Assembly (NCBI GenBank): GCA_033558025.1
Contig: JAUCEF010000007.1
Location: forward strand, 8,556,001-8,620,000
Origin: Phytophthora sp. 'mugwort'
Taxonomy: Eukaryota; Oomycota; Peronosporomycetes; Peronosporales; Peronosporaceae
DNA length: 64,000 bases
Direction of reading: 5' to 3'
A model generated the notes under the pieces. That model did no database searches. It saw only the letters and a list, made by a program, of their open reading frames with translations, and was not told the DNA's origin. Shown piece by piece: positions 1-11,650 of this stretch (its first letter is position 1; the number at the start of each line of letters is the position of its first letter). The translations under genes and the position numbers were made by a program.

Positions 1-69
1 GCTTATTGTATGCCTGAGCTGAAGATCGCCTTTTACGTTGAAGTGCGATGTCGGGCCGGTGGTTTCCGC

Positions 70-530
70 TACAGCGCGGGATCTTTTGGTTGAGCATCAG
101 GACGTGGACGTGCGCCTGGTGATGGCAAAGACGCTGTTGCGCTCGAAACTGCTGCTTCGTCAACGGGATTCGGGCCAGTTACCCGCGGCAACGCGCCAGC
201 ACTCGATCGCTGCTGGTTGCTGGCAGCAATAGCCTTAATGTCCTTGTCATCGCTGGCACTTGCTCAGTTGTGCTTGCAGTGTAGCGCTCTGCGCTCGGTC
301 AATACGTCACGAACCAGTTGAATTAAGTGGTCGGTGGCTCCACGCTTTTCGTCGTAACCGCTAGGATAAAACCGCAGCTGGTCACTTCGTGCTTCCTCCA
401 TACAATACATGGCGAATTAATGCTAAGGCATCATCAGCCTTCACATGTTGAAGGTATCTTGGCGCAACATTCAAGCAACAATATCATTATGCAGCGTCTG
501 ATTCTGACGCGTCAGCTCAAAGAGACAGCA
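70..530 (-). other. Possible broken gene fragment at window edge
   Basis: The minus strand has coding-like but interrupted stretches. One frame from about 480 reads ALIRHVLYGGSTK before a stop. A shifted frame from an ATG near 400 reads DQLRFYPSGYDEKRG and LIQLVRDVLTERRALH. After a stop it continues into a Pro/Ala-rich tail ending PDAQPKDPAL near 76. These could be exons of a gene running out of the window, divergent from the UBE2J gene, or a decayed copy. I do not recognise the product, and no clean splice solution was found. Confidence 0.25.
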
Positions 531-549
531 ACGCTAGGAACTCAAGAGC

Positions 550-1864
550 ATGGCGGCGAGCGTGAGAAACACCGCCATCAAGCGCATCCAGGGTGTGCGT
601 GCACCGACATCTCACCCCTCAATCTACCCACACTACATCCTCACCCTCTTTCCCCTGTCGCTGCTGCTGCTGCAGGATGTGCGCGAGATGATGACCAACC
701 CAAGTGACCAGTACGCGGCGTCTCCGCTCGAGGTGCATGTCGGTGACGTATCATACAACAGCCACCATTGCACTAACGCTCGTTTCTCTATCCCCACACC
801 CAGACTAACATGTTTGACTGGCACTTCACACTGCGCGGGCCGCGTGACACGGAGTTCGAGGGCGGCATCTATCACGGCCGCATCATCCTGCCGTCCGACT
901 ACCCGTTCAAGCCGCCCAATATCATGCTGCTAACGGTACGTAGTTACCGTATTTATGTTCTAGTGAGAAACATACTGACAATGGAATACTGTGATGCTGC
1001 AGCCCAATGGCCGCTTCGAAGTCAAGAAGAAAATCTGCTTGAGTATCTCGGCGTACCACCCAGAAGAATGGCAGCCTGCGTGGGGCGTCCGCCTGATCCT
1101 GGAGGCGCTGATCAGCTTCATGCCCACCAAGGGCGAGGGCGCTATTGGCGCCTTGGACTTCCCGGCTGAAGAGCGCAGGAGACTGGCCAAGTTGGTAGGT
1201 GTGGATGGGCTTCGGTGGTTGTTTCTTGATGCTCTTGCTAATGCTTCTTGTGCGTGCTTAGTCGGTCGACTACAAGTGTGAGACTTGCGGACGAGTGGTA
1301 GACTTGCTACCGGAGATGGAGACGGAGAACGAAGGAGCAGAAGGTGAGAAGAAGCCCTCCAAGTATGCCGAACAGATTGCTCAGCTCCACATGCACAGCC
1401 TGGAGAAAGCACCACCAGCTAGTGGGGCGAACGATACAAAGGAGGTTGCGACTGCCCCCGCTGAGATTAGTGAAAATAACAAGCAGGAGGATAGCGCTAT
1501 TGCTGGTTTAGAAGCAGCCGCAGCAGCGAGCACTGCCGCAGTTCAAGTGGAGACCTCGGTTGAAAGCAAGCTTGCTAAGACAGAGGAGGCTTCAACGCCA
1601 GAAGCCTCCGAGTCTGCTGTTTTTACACAAACGACAGCAACAGCAGCAGCACATGCAGAGGAGCCAGATGACGCAGCAGAAGAAGCACCGGAAGTGGCCG
1701 AGCCCCGTCAGAACGTGGACACGCCGATTGCTCATAATTTCGCTCAAGTGCGTGAATCGGACAGCGTCGACACCTTTCTGCACTACCTAACCATTGCGAT
1801 TGTCGTGGCGCTGTTTGCGTTGATCTACAAGAAGCTCCTGCAAATGCACGGATTGCTGCAATAA
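550..1864 (+). CDS. UBE2J-type ubiquitin-conjugating enzyme, ER tail-anchored
   Basis: Five exons fit: 550-594, 676-732, 804-935, 1003-1194 and 1262-1864. All introns are GT-AG and phase 0, giving about 342 aa. The UBC fold reads KRIQ, then MFDWHFTLRGP, EFEGGIYHGRIILP, PNGRFEVKKKICLSISAYHP and FMPTKGEGAIGALDF. The Cys in KKICLS is the expected catalytic cysteine that carries ubiquitin, and this arrangement is characteristic of the UBE2J/Ubc6 class. An acidic, Ala/Glu-rich low-complexity linker follows, and the protein ends in one hydrophobic helix (YLTIAIVVALFALIYKKLL). This implies a C-terminal anchor in the ER membrane with the catalytic domain in the cytosol. By family knowledge such enzymes act in ER-associated degradation. 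The gene converges on GatB with about 180 bp between stop codons. Family confidence is high; the first exon boundary is less certain. Confidence 0.9.
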
Positions 1865-2044
1865 GCTGCTGGAATCTATTTGATCGCTAACTATGTCGGA
1901 TATCTCCATAGGCAGCTTCAGTCAGCTTTGTGAACAATGTAAAAGGGACGTGCTTGGGCGCAAGTAGTATTTACATCGTGAAACTTTGTTCACAAACCAT
2001 GGAGCTATTCGCTAGTACAACAGCATTTTCCGTCTATGCGCCAT

Positions 2045-4096
2045 CTATTGTTTGTGTTCGGCCAGGATCTCTTGCATAATGCTGTTTGCAAGCTCCGGGT
2101 GAACACGACCACCACAGCGTTTCATTACCTGGCCGATAAAAAACCCAAAAAGCTGTGTCTTACCCTTCCAGTATGCGTCGAGATTTTTCTTTGCTTTCTG
2201 CGATCAGTCAAAGACAACACATAACACGTTAGCTCCAAAGTATAAATCGGACCACAATAAGCAATTTACCGGGTCATCGAGAACGGCTTGGCAGAGTACA
2301 CGGATCTCATCAGGATCCTGAATCTGCTTCCAACCTTTTTCCTCCACAATCTGCAGTGGGGTCTTCTTCGCTTCGTTTTCATAGAACATAAGTTCTAGTA
2401 CGTCCTTGGCAATTTTACCCGAGATGGTACCGTCCTGAATGAGATCAATCAGCGTACCAAGCTCCGTGGCTGCAACAGGGCAGCTGGCAATGTCGCCGTT
2501 TACTGCCTTAAAGTGTCCGAATAAATCGTTGAGCACCCAGTTGACAACCATCTTCGAAGGTCGAGAGGATTGAGCTGCAATTTTCTCAAAGTAGTGCGCT
2601 GCTCCAGGCTCGTTCACCAGCACCGAACTTTCATAAGGTGTGAGTCCGTACTGACTACATAGGCGATTCTTCAGAGCTTCAGGTAGTTCTGGCATGCTTT
2701 TACTAATCTCTTGAATCAGTTTCTCCGAGAAAACGAGAGGAGGCAGGTCAGGTTCCGGGAAAAAGCGATAGTCCTTCGCCCCCTCCTTCGAGCGCATGCG
2801 TTTCTAACATTAATCCAGGTAGGATAGCGCAATCTAGGTTAGTTCTCACCGCCAGACAGTCGCAGAAACGTCGGGTGATTGTACTTACGGTTTCTCCGGT
2901 GACAGCATCAAACGAACGCGTCTCGCGGTGCACGTCCCCGCCTTCTTTCTCAATCAGAGCGATTTGTCTCCTAGCCTCGTACTCTGCTGCACGCATCATG
3001 TTGCGAATACTGTTCATGTTCTTCACCTCTACTCTCTCTCCGAAAGGAGCTGCAGTGGTGGACGTCAGTGCGCGGTGGAGGGTCTCCGCATCAGCCTCTT
3101 CTCCAAGGTTCGTCGGCCGCACACTCACGTTCAAATCGCAACGCATTGAGCCTTCCTCCATATTGCCATCACACACGTCCAAATGGCGTAGCAAATGCTG
3201 CAGCTGACGCATGACCTGGCCAGCCTCAACCGGACTGCGAAGATCCGGCTCCATCACAATCTCCAATAATGCCGTGCCGGCGCGATTCAGGTCCACCACT
3301 GTACTGTTCTCCTCCAGGTCGTGATTGCTCTTACCTACAACAAAAGCACACCCGAAGCAAAGTAAAATGAGTTTCCAACCACCACATCACCTGCTCAAAC
3401 TCCCAAAACGAACCGGAATCCTGTTCAATCTGAATTCTCGTAATCCGCACACTCCTTGGGATCACATCCTAACATCGCCACAAAACAGAATGTCAATCAA
3501 TACCCTTCGCCCACAGCTTCTGCAGCATAATGCACCATTGCATCTCTCACCTCCTGCTGCTGCTTTTTAGCCTGCTTGGCCTTCCACGCCTTGAGGGCCT
3601 CGTTTTTCTCCTTCCTGGACTTGTACTTGGACGCATCAAACGTGGCCTCGTCGTCACTCTGCGCGCCTCCGTGTTCGCTCGCGACGACAGACGCCGGCAG
3701 ATCAAAGTGCAGCGCGCCCCCGGACGCCACAGGCGCGCGCTGCTGCGTCAACTGGTAGCCCAGCGGTAGATCACAGTAGAAATAGTGTTTGCGTTCGAAC
3801 AGGCTGCGCGGATGCACCGTGGCGTCCACCGCCAGACCTGTGCGGATGGCCTGGTGCACGCATTCGCGGTTGATGACCGGTAGCGTGCCTGGCAGTGCCG
3901 CATCGAAGAAGCTCACGTGACGATTGGGCTGCGCGGACGACAGCGTGGCCGCCGCGGCACCGCTCATGAGCTTGGAACTGCTCAGTACCTGCGCGTGGAC
4001 CTCTAGACCAATGCAGACTTCCCAGAGTTTGCCACTCGGGCCGCGCAGCAGCTGCAGCAGCGGCTGGCGCGCGGTATTAGCTGCCACTTGAGCCAT
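2045..4096 (-). CDS. GATB: Glutamyl-tRNA(Gln) amidotransferase subunit B (GatB/PET112), mitochondrial
   Basis: Five exons fit: 3504-4096, 3414-3454, 2889-3334, 2270-2803 and 2045-2197, giving about 588 aa, which is longer than the usual GatB. GatB helps convert misacylated Glu-tRNA(Gln) to Gln-tRNA(Gln) inside organelles. Visible signatures are [32 protein letters not shown] (formed only after splicing), [51 protein letters not shown], and the GatB/YqeY tail ending [10 protein letters not shown] and [12 protein letters not shown]. The N-terminus ([19 protein letters not shown]) is basic and suits a mitochondrial presequence. A charged [20 protein letters not shown] insertion interrupts the catalytic domain. 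The 41-nt second exon and the last exon were placed from frame and motif continuity, and both restore conserved sequence. The start is an ATG. Confidence 0.92.
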
Positions 4097-4225
4097 GGTT
4101 GGCGCAATTGGGATTAGGAATGTGAGCCGCTCGTTTTGTTATAAGATTGGACTAAATTGGACTTAAATGTGATCTATTCACAACATTTGTGCCTTGTGTC
4201 CATGAGGGACAAGGCTTAGTATTTT

Positions 4226-5223
4226 TTACAGGTGAGCTTTGGGCTGCAAGGAAGGGAGGTGTTGGAGGTCGGAAATGATGGCGTTGGTGACCGCTTCCGG
4301 GTCTTCGAACACCATCAAGTGCGACGTATCAGGCAGCGATTTGTGATTCGTGTAGATGTTCGGGTGCTCTGTCACGAAACTGTCGAACACGCTGCGGTCG
4401 AACAGCTTGGTGCGATCTCCGCTGTGGAACGTGACTGGACAACGAGGCGCATTGAGTTCACGTTCAGTCAGAACCAGTCGAGATCCAGCATAAATGGAGG
4501 CTTCGATGAGTGGATCGCACGCGAGAACAGCGGCTTGCTGCTCGTCGTCGAACACCACAGCACCTTTAATCCAACTGGCAAGGGTTTCGCAGTTCCAAGT
4601 CGAAAAGTTCTTCCAGTTCTTAAAGTGAGAGGTGGCAGCTTCCATTGAGGGCCTATACGCACCGAAGACATAGCAAAATCCCGACTCATCCACTTAGCCA
4701 CACATTCCTGTACATCCCGTTCACAAAACACGCACCATTTCTTTTCGCGGGCCAAGGTCAGTGACACCAGGAAGTCGACCTTCTTGTCATAAATCGAGTC
4801 GACCGCTCCATAAATCGGTTCAAAGAGTATCAGTCCGTCAAAAGTACCAGGGTGTCTCGCTTCTGTAGCCCAGAGCGCCGCAGCCCCCATGGAATGACCA
4901 ATGCCGATCAAGGGGCGGTATTTCGTCCCTGTTAACTGCAGTTCCTGCACTTGCCTCCATGCCGCGTCCGCGCTGATCTCTGGCCAGTTATTCATCGGGT
5001 GCTTGACCCGTGGCGTCTTGGGATCGTCATCCTTGTAATAAACTTGACCACGGACGGAATTGTCGCGGTTGGCGCCATGGTACGGCTGATCATACGTTAC
5101 ATACTGCTCCACAGCACCTTGCAGCAGCGGCGAGAGCTTCAGACGGCGGATAACTGGGTCCCAGACCTGCTTGCAGAAGCCCGTGGCATGCGCGAACAGC
5201 AGCGTAGCAGCAGGCTTTACCAT
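4226..5223 (-). CDS. Alpha/beta hydrolase, group 1 copy a
   Basis: Two exons fit: 4736-5223 and 4226-4652. The intron begins GTGCGT and ends TATAG and splits a Trp codon, giving about 304 aa. The fold shows an early strand with FAHATGFCKQVWDP, the nucleophile elbow GIGHSMGAAALW (Ser in GHSMG), a mid-protein FDGLILFEPIYG, and a late DTSHLMVFEDPEA whose His is the likely catalytic base. HSGDRTKLF may supply the acid. Substrate unknown. In the oxyanion region this copy has HA where its paralogues have HG. The same intron position occurs in the copies at 35.3 and 36.7 kb, so these are true paralogues. It converges with no neighbour and is followed upstream by a broken copy. Assignment to the fold is firm; assignment to a specific hydrolase type is not possible. 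Confidence 0.88.
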
Positions 5224-5324
5224 GACTCAGCACATTGACAACTGAGACTTTATGCCACGCAATTTTTGTGATGTGCTGATTACGAATAAACAAATGGTCC
5301 CGATTGCGAATCCAAATTCAACTA

Positions 5325-5742
5325 CAGCCTTTAATGCTTCGAGGTCCGCGACGATGGCATCGCGCAGCTTCCGGGTCTTAGAACACCATCATATGTGACT
5401 TACCAAGCATGGGGGTATGGACCTTGAAAACGTCAGGCTGGCGAGAAGCTATTTCTTTGAAGACCTCGTGGCGATACAGCTTCGTAGTGCCGCCGCAATG
5501 AGATGTGGTGCGGCGCTTTGTCTAGCATAGCTCTTCCTCCAATAGCCACAATCTGCCACCGCAATAGATCGAAGCTTCAGGTTGATTTGAGCAGCCACGC
5601 TGTTATCTCGATTGGATCCGTGCATGCTCACGCCAACGGCGCGTTGTAGCAGAGCGGATTGACGCATGTAGCGGATAATCGGGTCCCAGACCTCCTTGCA
5701 GGAGCCGGCCCCATGCGTGAACAACGCACGGGACGTCGCCAT
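5325..5742 (-). pseudogene. Alpha/beta hydrolase pseudogene, internally deleted
   Basis: An ATG frame starts like the neighbouring hydrolases (FTHGAGSCKEVWDPIIRYM, then GSNRDNSV), but the middle of the protein, including the GHSMG nucleophile elbow, is absent. The remaining 3' part, in shifted frames, still resembles the family C-terminus (H-C-G-G-T-T-K-L-Y, then S-H-M-M-V-F followed by a stop). A large internal deletion plus frameshifts makes it non-functional. It lies in the same orientation as the intact copy at 4226-5223 and probably arose from it by tandem duplication. Confidence 0.8.
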
Positions 5743-6101
5743 ACTTAATTAACGCAAGGATCGACAGTTCTTACGGAGACCTTTTTATCCGGATTCTGTA
5801 CCGGATAACGATGACAAGTTGAAGTACAGAGAGTACAAATACTACTTGTCCAGCGTGATGTCATTTGTGGAAAAAGTTAACTCACGTCATGTTGCTCTAA
5901 AGCAACTTGTTGAAGTTATCAATTGATTCAGCTCACAGCTCACGCTATCGGCGGGTCTTTTCACGCGGGGTTTCACATCGATACGCTGCGCATTGATGTC
6001 GTGTGCGTCTCACGCCATCTCGTGGTGACAGCGACAGCGGAGGTGAAGCGAATGAACGCTGAGAGACCCATTTTAAAATTTCTTTGGCTGCATGCAAGAC
6101 A
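5743..6101. other. Intergenic, no gene seen
   Basis: This 359-bp gap separates the minus-strand pseudogene from the plus-strand hydrolase and would hold the promoters of both. No motif was recognised with confidence. Confidence 0.5.
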
Positions 6102-7007
6102 ATGACAATGGCGGCCCCAATACTGCTTTTCGTTCACGGCACCAATTTTTGCAAGGAAATCTGGCGACCGATTGAGCGTCACCTCAAGGAGTCGCCGCTG
6201 TTCCAACACGTGCCTGATGCGCACTTTGCGAGCATTGACCTCCCGTATCATGGCTCCAAACGCGACGACAGTGTTCAAGCTGACATCGATCAAGTGACGC
6301 CTACGGTGAAGCATCCAGCGAGTAAATTCGTGACTTTGAACACGGAGGCTGTCCAACGCGAAGTGCAGCAACTTCGCGCGAGGCTTGGTGGACGGCCTAT
6401 TGTGGGCATTGGTCATTCAATGGGAGCAGCAGCGCTCTGGAATGTCGAAGCAAAGAACCCAGGATTGTTTCGAGGTCTGGTGCTCTTCGAGCCTTTCGTG
6501 GAGGAGCCCGGGACTCGCGACCCCAAGACCCAGCGCTACATTTTCAATCTGGCTTTGAAACGGCAGCATCGGTGGGAGACTCGTCAAGATGCTGTAAACT
6601 ATTTTGAGAACATAAAAGGATTCGCAACATGGGACCGCGAAAGCCTAGCGTGTTGGCTTGACGGGGGCATTGTCCCAGAGGGAAATAAATCGGATGCTGT
6701 AGTGCTCGCGTGTCACCCGAGCATTGAAGCAGCGATCTACTGCGGGGAACGGCTTTGGCTCTCAGATAGCGAGCTGTCACGTGTTGCGTGCTCAGTCGCA
6801 ATCCACAGCAGCGACAATTCGTGGTTGTTTGATCCTCTTTTCTTTGCGGATATCGAGCAGAAGTGGCCTCAAATCTACAAGAACCATCCGCCGATGAAAA
6901 ATACGACACACAACGTCATCATGGAGAAGCCAAAGGAATGCGCGGCTGCAATATACGCTGACCTCAAGGAGTTTGACTGTTTCAAGTCAGTACTCGCGAG
7001 GCTGTAG
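6102..7007 (+). CDS. Alpha/beta hydrolase, group 1 copy b (intronless)
   Basis: A single exon encodes about 301 aa. The frame stays open upstream to a TTG at 6084, but the first ATG is 6102 (MTMAAP), with another at 6108; both agree with paralogue N-termini. Visible elements are LLFVHGTNFCKEIW (oxyanion loop), GIGHSMGAAALW with the nucleophile Ser, FRGLVLFEPFVE, HSSDNSWLF with a possible catalytic Asp, and NTTHNVIMEKP with the catalytic His. It lacks the intron that interrupts the other three intact copies at the Trp codon (here HRWETRQDAVN). The intron may have been lost, and the spacer residues between the two halves are correspondingly different. It is divergently oriented to the other group 1 copies. 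Substrate unknown. Confidence 0.87.
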   Translation: MTMAAPILLFVHGTNFCKEIWRPIERHLKESPLFQHVPDAHFASIDLPYHGSKRDDSVQADIDQVTPTVKHPASKFVTLNTEAVQREVQQLRARLGGRPIVGIGHSMGAAALWNVEAKNPGLFRGLVLFEPFVEEPGTRDPKTQRYIFNLALKRQHRWETRQDAVNYFENIKGFATWDRESLACWLDGGIVPEGNKSDAVVLACHPSIEAAIYCGERLWLSDSELSRVACSVAIHSSDNSWLFDPLFFADIEQKWPQIYKNHPPMKNTTHNVIMEKPKECAAAIYADLKEFDCFKSVLARL

Positions 7008-7590
7008 GCGGGGGGGGGGGGGGTACTGCGAACACGAACACGAGTGAAGAAAGTTCTGACCTCGAAAGACTTAGTCGTCCATGGCACCAACTTGTGTAAG
7101 GAAATCGGTCGTGTCTTTATTGTTGGGGCATGAGATCTCGCTAATCGTCCCTGCCGTCGTCGATAAGAAATAAAAACTCGAGAATATCGCGTTCGACTAA
7201 ATTATTTTTTTATCATGGTCAAAACTATTGGCTGGCCAATCAAATATATGTCGTTTTAATCAATCATCGTTCGTATTCAGTGCAACATTTGGGGCACAAA
7301 TCGGCCATATTTTATCTAAATCCCCTGATATTGAAATAATAAGAGTTATAAAATAGCTTAAAAATGTCGCTTACAAACACCGGATTTGAGGGGCCCGGCC
7401 GACGAGATGGCGTTGCAGCCATTAACAAACTATCGAAGTGTCAACGCAGAATCTGCGCAAGTTGATGATTTCGAGCCCGACACCCACGGACCCAATCACT
7501 AGAAGACGCCACTGAGGTTTTAAGCGACAAGCGGTACGCGCTGCGGAGTCGACAGCAGACACCTGACGAAATGTCTGCGGTAGCCCAATA
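7008..7590 (+). other. Gene-free stretch with poly-G tract and hydrolase relic
   Basis: A run of G (about 7011-7023) follows the hydrolase stop. At about 7068-7112 the plus strand reads LVVHGTNLCKEIGR, matching the hydrolase N-terminal motif at 6118-6165, so it is a short relic of another copy. The rest, to the first Copia-like coding at about 7590, is A/T-rich with no recognised gene. Confidence 0.55.
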
Positions 7591-9180
7591 AGATGGAACA
7601 TTCGACGCTGCCTACATCGTGGGTAGAAATGCCGACCACGTTCAAGTTGGTTGTGGAATCCAGCAACGCAGTCAAGCGCAAGGAGGCATGCGACTCGGAG
7701 TATGAGGCGCTGCAAGATCGACACATGGGGTATCGTGTCACTGCCGAAGGGTCAGAAGACGATCGGCTGCAGATGGGTGTTTCGCCTGAGGAAGAACCAA
7801 GACGGATCATTTGAGCAGTTGAAAGCGCGACTGATTGCCAAGGGATTCTCGCAGATGTACGGCGCCGACTACGACGAGACATTCGCACAGGTGGCCAAGT
7901 TCACGTCGATCCGGGCAGTGTTGAGTATGGCTGCCAAGTACGGCCTCTAACTGCAGCATGTGGACGTCAAGACAGCCTTCCTGAACGGCGTTCTCGACGA
8001 AGACATCTACATGGCGCAGCCGGACGGGTACGTCGACAAAGATCGCCCAGACTACGTATGCAAGCTTAAGCGGTCGCTGTATGGACTGGAGCTATCGCCG
8101 CGCGTGTGGAACCAGGCCGTCGACAACGCAAGTCGGATCAATGCGTCTACATCACGAGGGATAGCTAAGAGATGATCTTCGTGGTGGTGTACGTAGACGA
8201 CCTGATCCTGACAAACAGCAACGACAAGCTGTTGGAATCGACCAATCGCGCGTTGAGTGAACGCTTTGAGATGACGGGCCTCGACGAGCTCGAGTACTTC
8301 CTCATGATGGAGATCAAGAACGGCCGCGACTTAGCAAAAGTGACGATGCGGCAGACCAAGTTTCTCAAGTCCATCCTATTCAAGTTCGATATGGAATACA
8401 GCAAGCCTGTGAAGACGCCGGAAGACTCAGTACTCAAGCTGGCCAAGAACATGTGCGAGGGCGGCTGCAAGGACCAAGAAACGATGAAGAACGTGTCCTA
8501 CCGGAATGTCGTCGACGGCCTCATGTACCTAATGGTGGCGACGCGTCCCGACTCCGCTGCTACAGTGGGAGTGCTGAGCCAGTTCTGCGCCGACCCGTGT
8601 CCGACGCATTGGTAAGCTCTCAAGCTGCGGTACCTCCAGGCTATACCGACGCACGGACCCGAGTTCTCACGTCAATACAACTTTGGTGCGTGCGGCTACT
8701 CGGATGCAGCCTGGGCTGGAAACATCGAGTCAAGAAGGTATAGAAGTACGCGTTCATGATGAACGCCGGATTAGCTGGAGAAGCACGGAGCAGTGGACGG
8801 TGGCACTGTCATCAACTGAAACATTATACATGGCGCTATCGGAAGCGAGGTGGGTTTTATGGTGTTTCTGTGTGAGCTCGGCGAGATGGCAAGCGACGAA
8901 GCGATCAAGACCTATGAAGACAACCCAGCTCTATCGCGTTGGGCAAGAACCCGGACTTCCACTAGCACCAAGAACATCGACATTCGCTACCACTTCGTGT
9001 ACGAGAAGGTGGAATACGGTCACGTGATGTTGGGGGTACTGTTCGACGACCGACATGCTAGCCGACATCATGACGAAGGCGATCCCTGCTATGCAGTTTG
9101 AAGTTCTACGAAGCAAGTTCGGGATCAAAGGTGCAGCAGCTGTCAATTCGACTGTCAAGACGACGCCTCGACCAGCAGAA
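7590..9180 (+). mobile_element. Ty1/Copia retrotransposon remnant (RT-RNase H only)
   Basis: Frames in the plus direction carry Copia pol signatures: IGCRWVFRLRKNQDGSFEQ, RLIAKGFSQMYGADYDETFA, HVDVKTAFLNGVLDEDIYM, KLKRSLYGLELSPRVWNQ, the catalytic VVVYVDDLIL, ATRPDSAATVGVLSQF, and RNase H-like ALSSTETLYMALSEA. The coding ends near LRSKFGIKGAA, as is usual for Copia pol. In-frame stops (for example after KYGL at 7948) and frameshifts break it into at least five pieces. Gag, protease and integrase are missing, so it is 5'-truncated and dead. Clear LTRs were not found; a TACCGGTAGATACCGGTA direct repeat just past the coding end (about 9184) could be LTR-derived. Confidence 0.88.
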
Positions 9181-9699
9181 ATATACCGGTAGATACCGGT
9201 ATGCTCTTACCAGTGGCGCCACAATCACTCCCGGGATTACGGGACGGAATTTACGCCACTGTGATTACGCCACGGCTTGTGGGTACAAGATGGGCTCTAG
9301 AAGCGGGTAGCTGATTGGTTGAAGTAACTAAGTATCTAGTTGAAAATTCAGTGGTTGTATCCAGTAGGAATCCAGTAGGCTTAGAGGTAGCAAGGAGTTT
9401 GCGAACTAAGGACATAAAACAATCATTCCGGATTTTGCTCTAAACAACATAGGTCTTTTGCGAGCACCGATGACATCATCGCGCATGGCGAAGGCGGATA
9501 GTCCTTGAGTGGTCGAAAAGAGAAAGCCTTGAAACAAGCAAATTCTCTGAAGGACAACTGCATCGAAGCATTTCAGGGTAGGTAGCCCTCTTGTCTTGAT
9601 ATCCCATCCAGCTAACAATCTGCCAACCACTGGATCATCAGGTGTGGTTCGTACAGTATAGTTGAAAGCCATCCGTGATCCACAAATGTACTAACGTTG
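9181..9699. other. Spacer between Copia and Gypsy remnants
   Basis: This probably contains LTR debris from one or both flanking retroelements. An 88-codon minus frame (9406-9672) is not recognised and may be chance or relic. No host gene is supported. Confidence 0.4.
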
Positions 9700-11650
9700 C
9701 TATCTCGTGCGCCTCCTGAAGGATGTCAAACTTGACTCGTCGTTTGGTACCACGACTACCCGTGGGGGTTCATGGGGCTCTGCTCGATAGTAGAGCTGAA
9801 CATCGGACCACTCATATCGATCGAGCCGGGCTCCCTGACGTGGGGTGAGCCACTCGTCCTTGGCATCCGTGCCAGCAGCCAGGAACCGTACCAGAGGTGC
9901 CAGGGCATCATCGCCCCGATGTGCCATGCGTGTCTGATGTATAGATCGGTCGTGGCAATACTGATGTGAGCCAGCGCACAGTCCGGCCTGCGTGACAACG
10001 AATCGGCAAGCATGTTGAGCTTGCCAGGCTTGTACTCGACGCGGAAATTGTACTCTGCGAAGAAGGACAGCCACCCCGCCATCCGTTGAGACAAATGGGG
10101 CGAATTCGTTGCCGTCCGCAAGGATGAGTGATCTGTGTAGATCACAAAAAGCTGGGATCCCAAAAGTTGCATCCGGAACTTGACAAGGGCGTACTTCACG
10201 GCAAGCAACTCCTTGTCATGAACGGGGTAGTTCCGTTCGGCAACCTTGAGCCGCCTCGACTGAAACGAGATTACTCGTTCACGTCCTACAGCATCGTGCT
10301 GCGCCAATGCCCATCCGATTATGCAATTGGATGCGTCGCAGATGACGCTGAACGCCTTGGCGCGCCCGGCAGTGCCAGGACAGGCGCCTTCTGAAGGCTT
10401 GTCTGTACATTGTCAAAGGCTTCCTGGTGCTCACGCCCCAGTGCCAGTCGGTTTCCTTCTTCAGAAGATCCGACAAGGGTCTAACCAGACCTGCATACCC
10501 TTCCCTATACTTGTGGAGATAGTTGGTCAGGCCCAGCCATTCCTCAGGTCCTTCTCGGACCTTGGCGTTGGTGAAATGGCCTTGATCTTCTCCGAGTCGG
10601 CTCGAAGCAGACATTGCTGACGAAGCAACCGAGAACTTTGATCTCTTGCGCTGCGAAGACACACTTGTCGATGTTGGCATAGAGCTCATGACCTCTAACA
10701 TCCGACGAAGGTGCTACAAATGCACCTCCGTAGCCGTCTTGCCGCCCTCGTCACGGCTATGGACGAAGATGTCGTCGAATTACGACTGTGCGTACGCACG
10801 CAACGGTCTAAACAACTGCGTGACCAGGCGATTGAGCGTCGCGGGGTCTTTAGACAGGCAGACGTTGCGGCATCACAAGCCACTCCCAGAGCATACCGCG
10901 CGGCGTGCCTTCTGTCGCGGGCGGGATATCGCTCTCGATCCAGCGCTGTATAACGCGCACCCGGCCATGTTTTTCAACAACACATCCTTCCGCTGGATGG
11001 GTGTCTGGGCCGGCACCGCCGCGTTGTTCAGCTTATTAAAAGCATGAATCAGACGCCACTTCCCGTTCGGCTTCCGGACGCAGAAGGTTGGCGGCGAGTG
11101 CTGGGATTTCGATTCCTGCACCATGCCTGCCTTGGCCTTAGCGGCAAAGGAGGCGACTCCCAAGAAATCACTGGATGCTCCTGCATCTGGGCGCCAACTT
11201 CGGACGCCCTAATTCTTGGCACAGCTGGTAACATGACTCACCAATGTTCTGTCAGTAACTGCGGGCCGGCTGGCCTCGATGGATTTGCTTCACCAATCAA
11301 TCCATGCTCATGTTTCTCGAGCCAGGGCATGCCCAGGATCAAGTCATACTTGTCCATCTCTAGGACAGTAAACTGCTCCATGCTGTCGAAGTCCTCGAAT
11401 ATCACAGCTAGATCCACATGGATTTTGGTAATCACCGTTTCGTCGGCCAGTTGTACCGACTCTGTCCCGCTGCCTTTGCTTCTCGTAAAGCATCGGCCAA
11501 CTTGTTGCTGTTCTCTGCAACAGCCTGGCGGCGTGCGAAGGTTTTCGACACCCCGGAGTCTATCAAGACTCGAACGGGATGTGTATATCCCCGTACACTT
11601 CGTGCACCACTAGCAGCCCAATGTTGCCCCTCTTCGATTCGAGAGTGCTC
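9700..11650 (-). mobile_element. Ty3/Gypsy retrotransposon remnant (protease-RT-RNase H)
   Basis: Read on the minus strand from about 11650 down, the order is: retropepsin with RVLIDSGVSKTFARRQ (Asp-Ser-Gly active site) and YDLILGMPWLEKHEHG; reverse transcriptase pieces with PPTFCVRKPNGKWRLIHAF; then the connection region FTNAKVREGPEEWLGLTNYL; and RNase H with LLAVKYALVKFRMQLLG, VIYTDHSSL and EYKPGKLNMLADSLSRRPD. Several frameshifts and stops interrupt it, and the catalytic YxDD region of the RT lies in broken sequence. No gag is seen upstream and no integrase downstream, so both ends are lost. The upstream end coincides with an inverted-repeat terminus at 11654, which suggests another element interrupted it. 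Confidence 0.85.

Noticed and set aside
6084..6101. Start of hydrolase copy b at 6084
   Set aside because: Codon is TTG; the first ATG is 6102, in line with paralogues.
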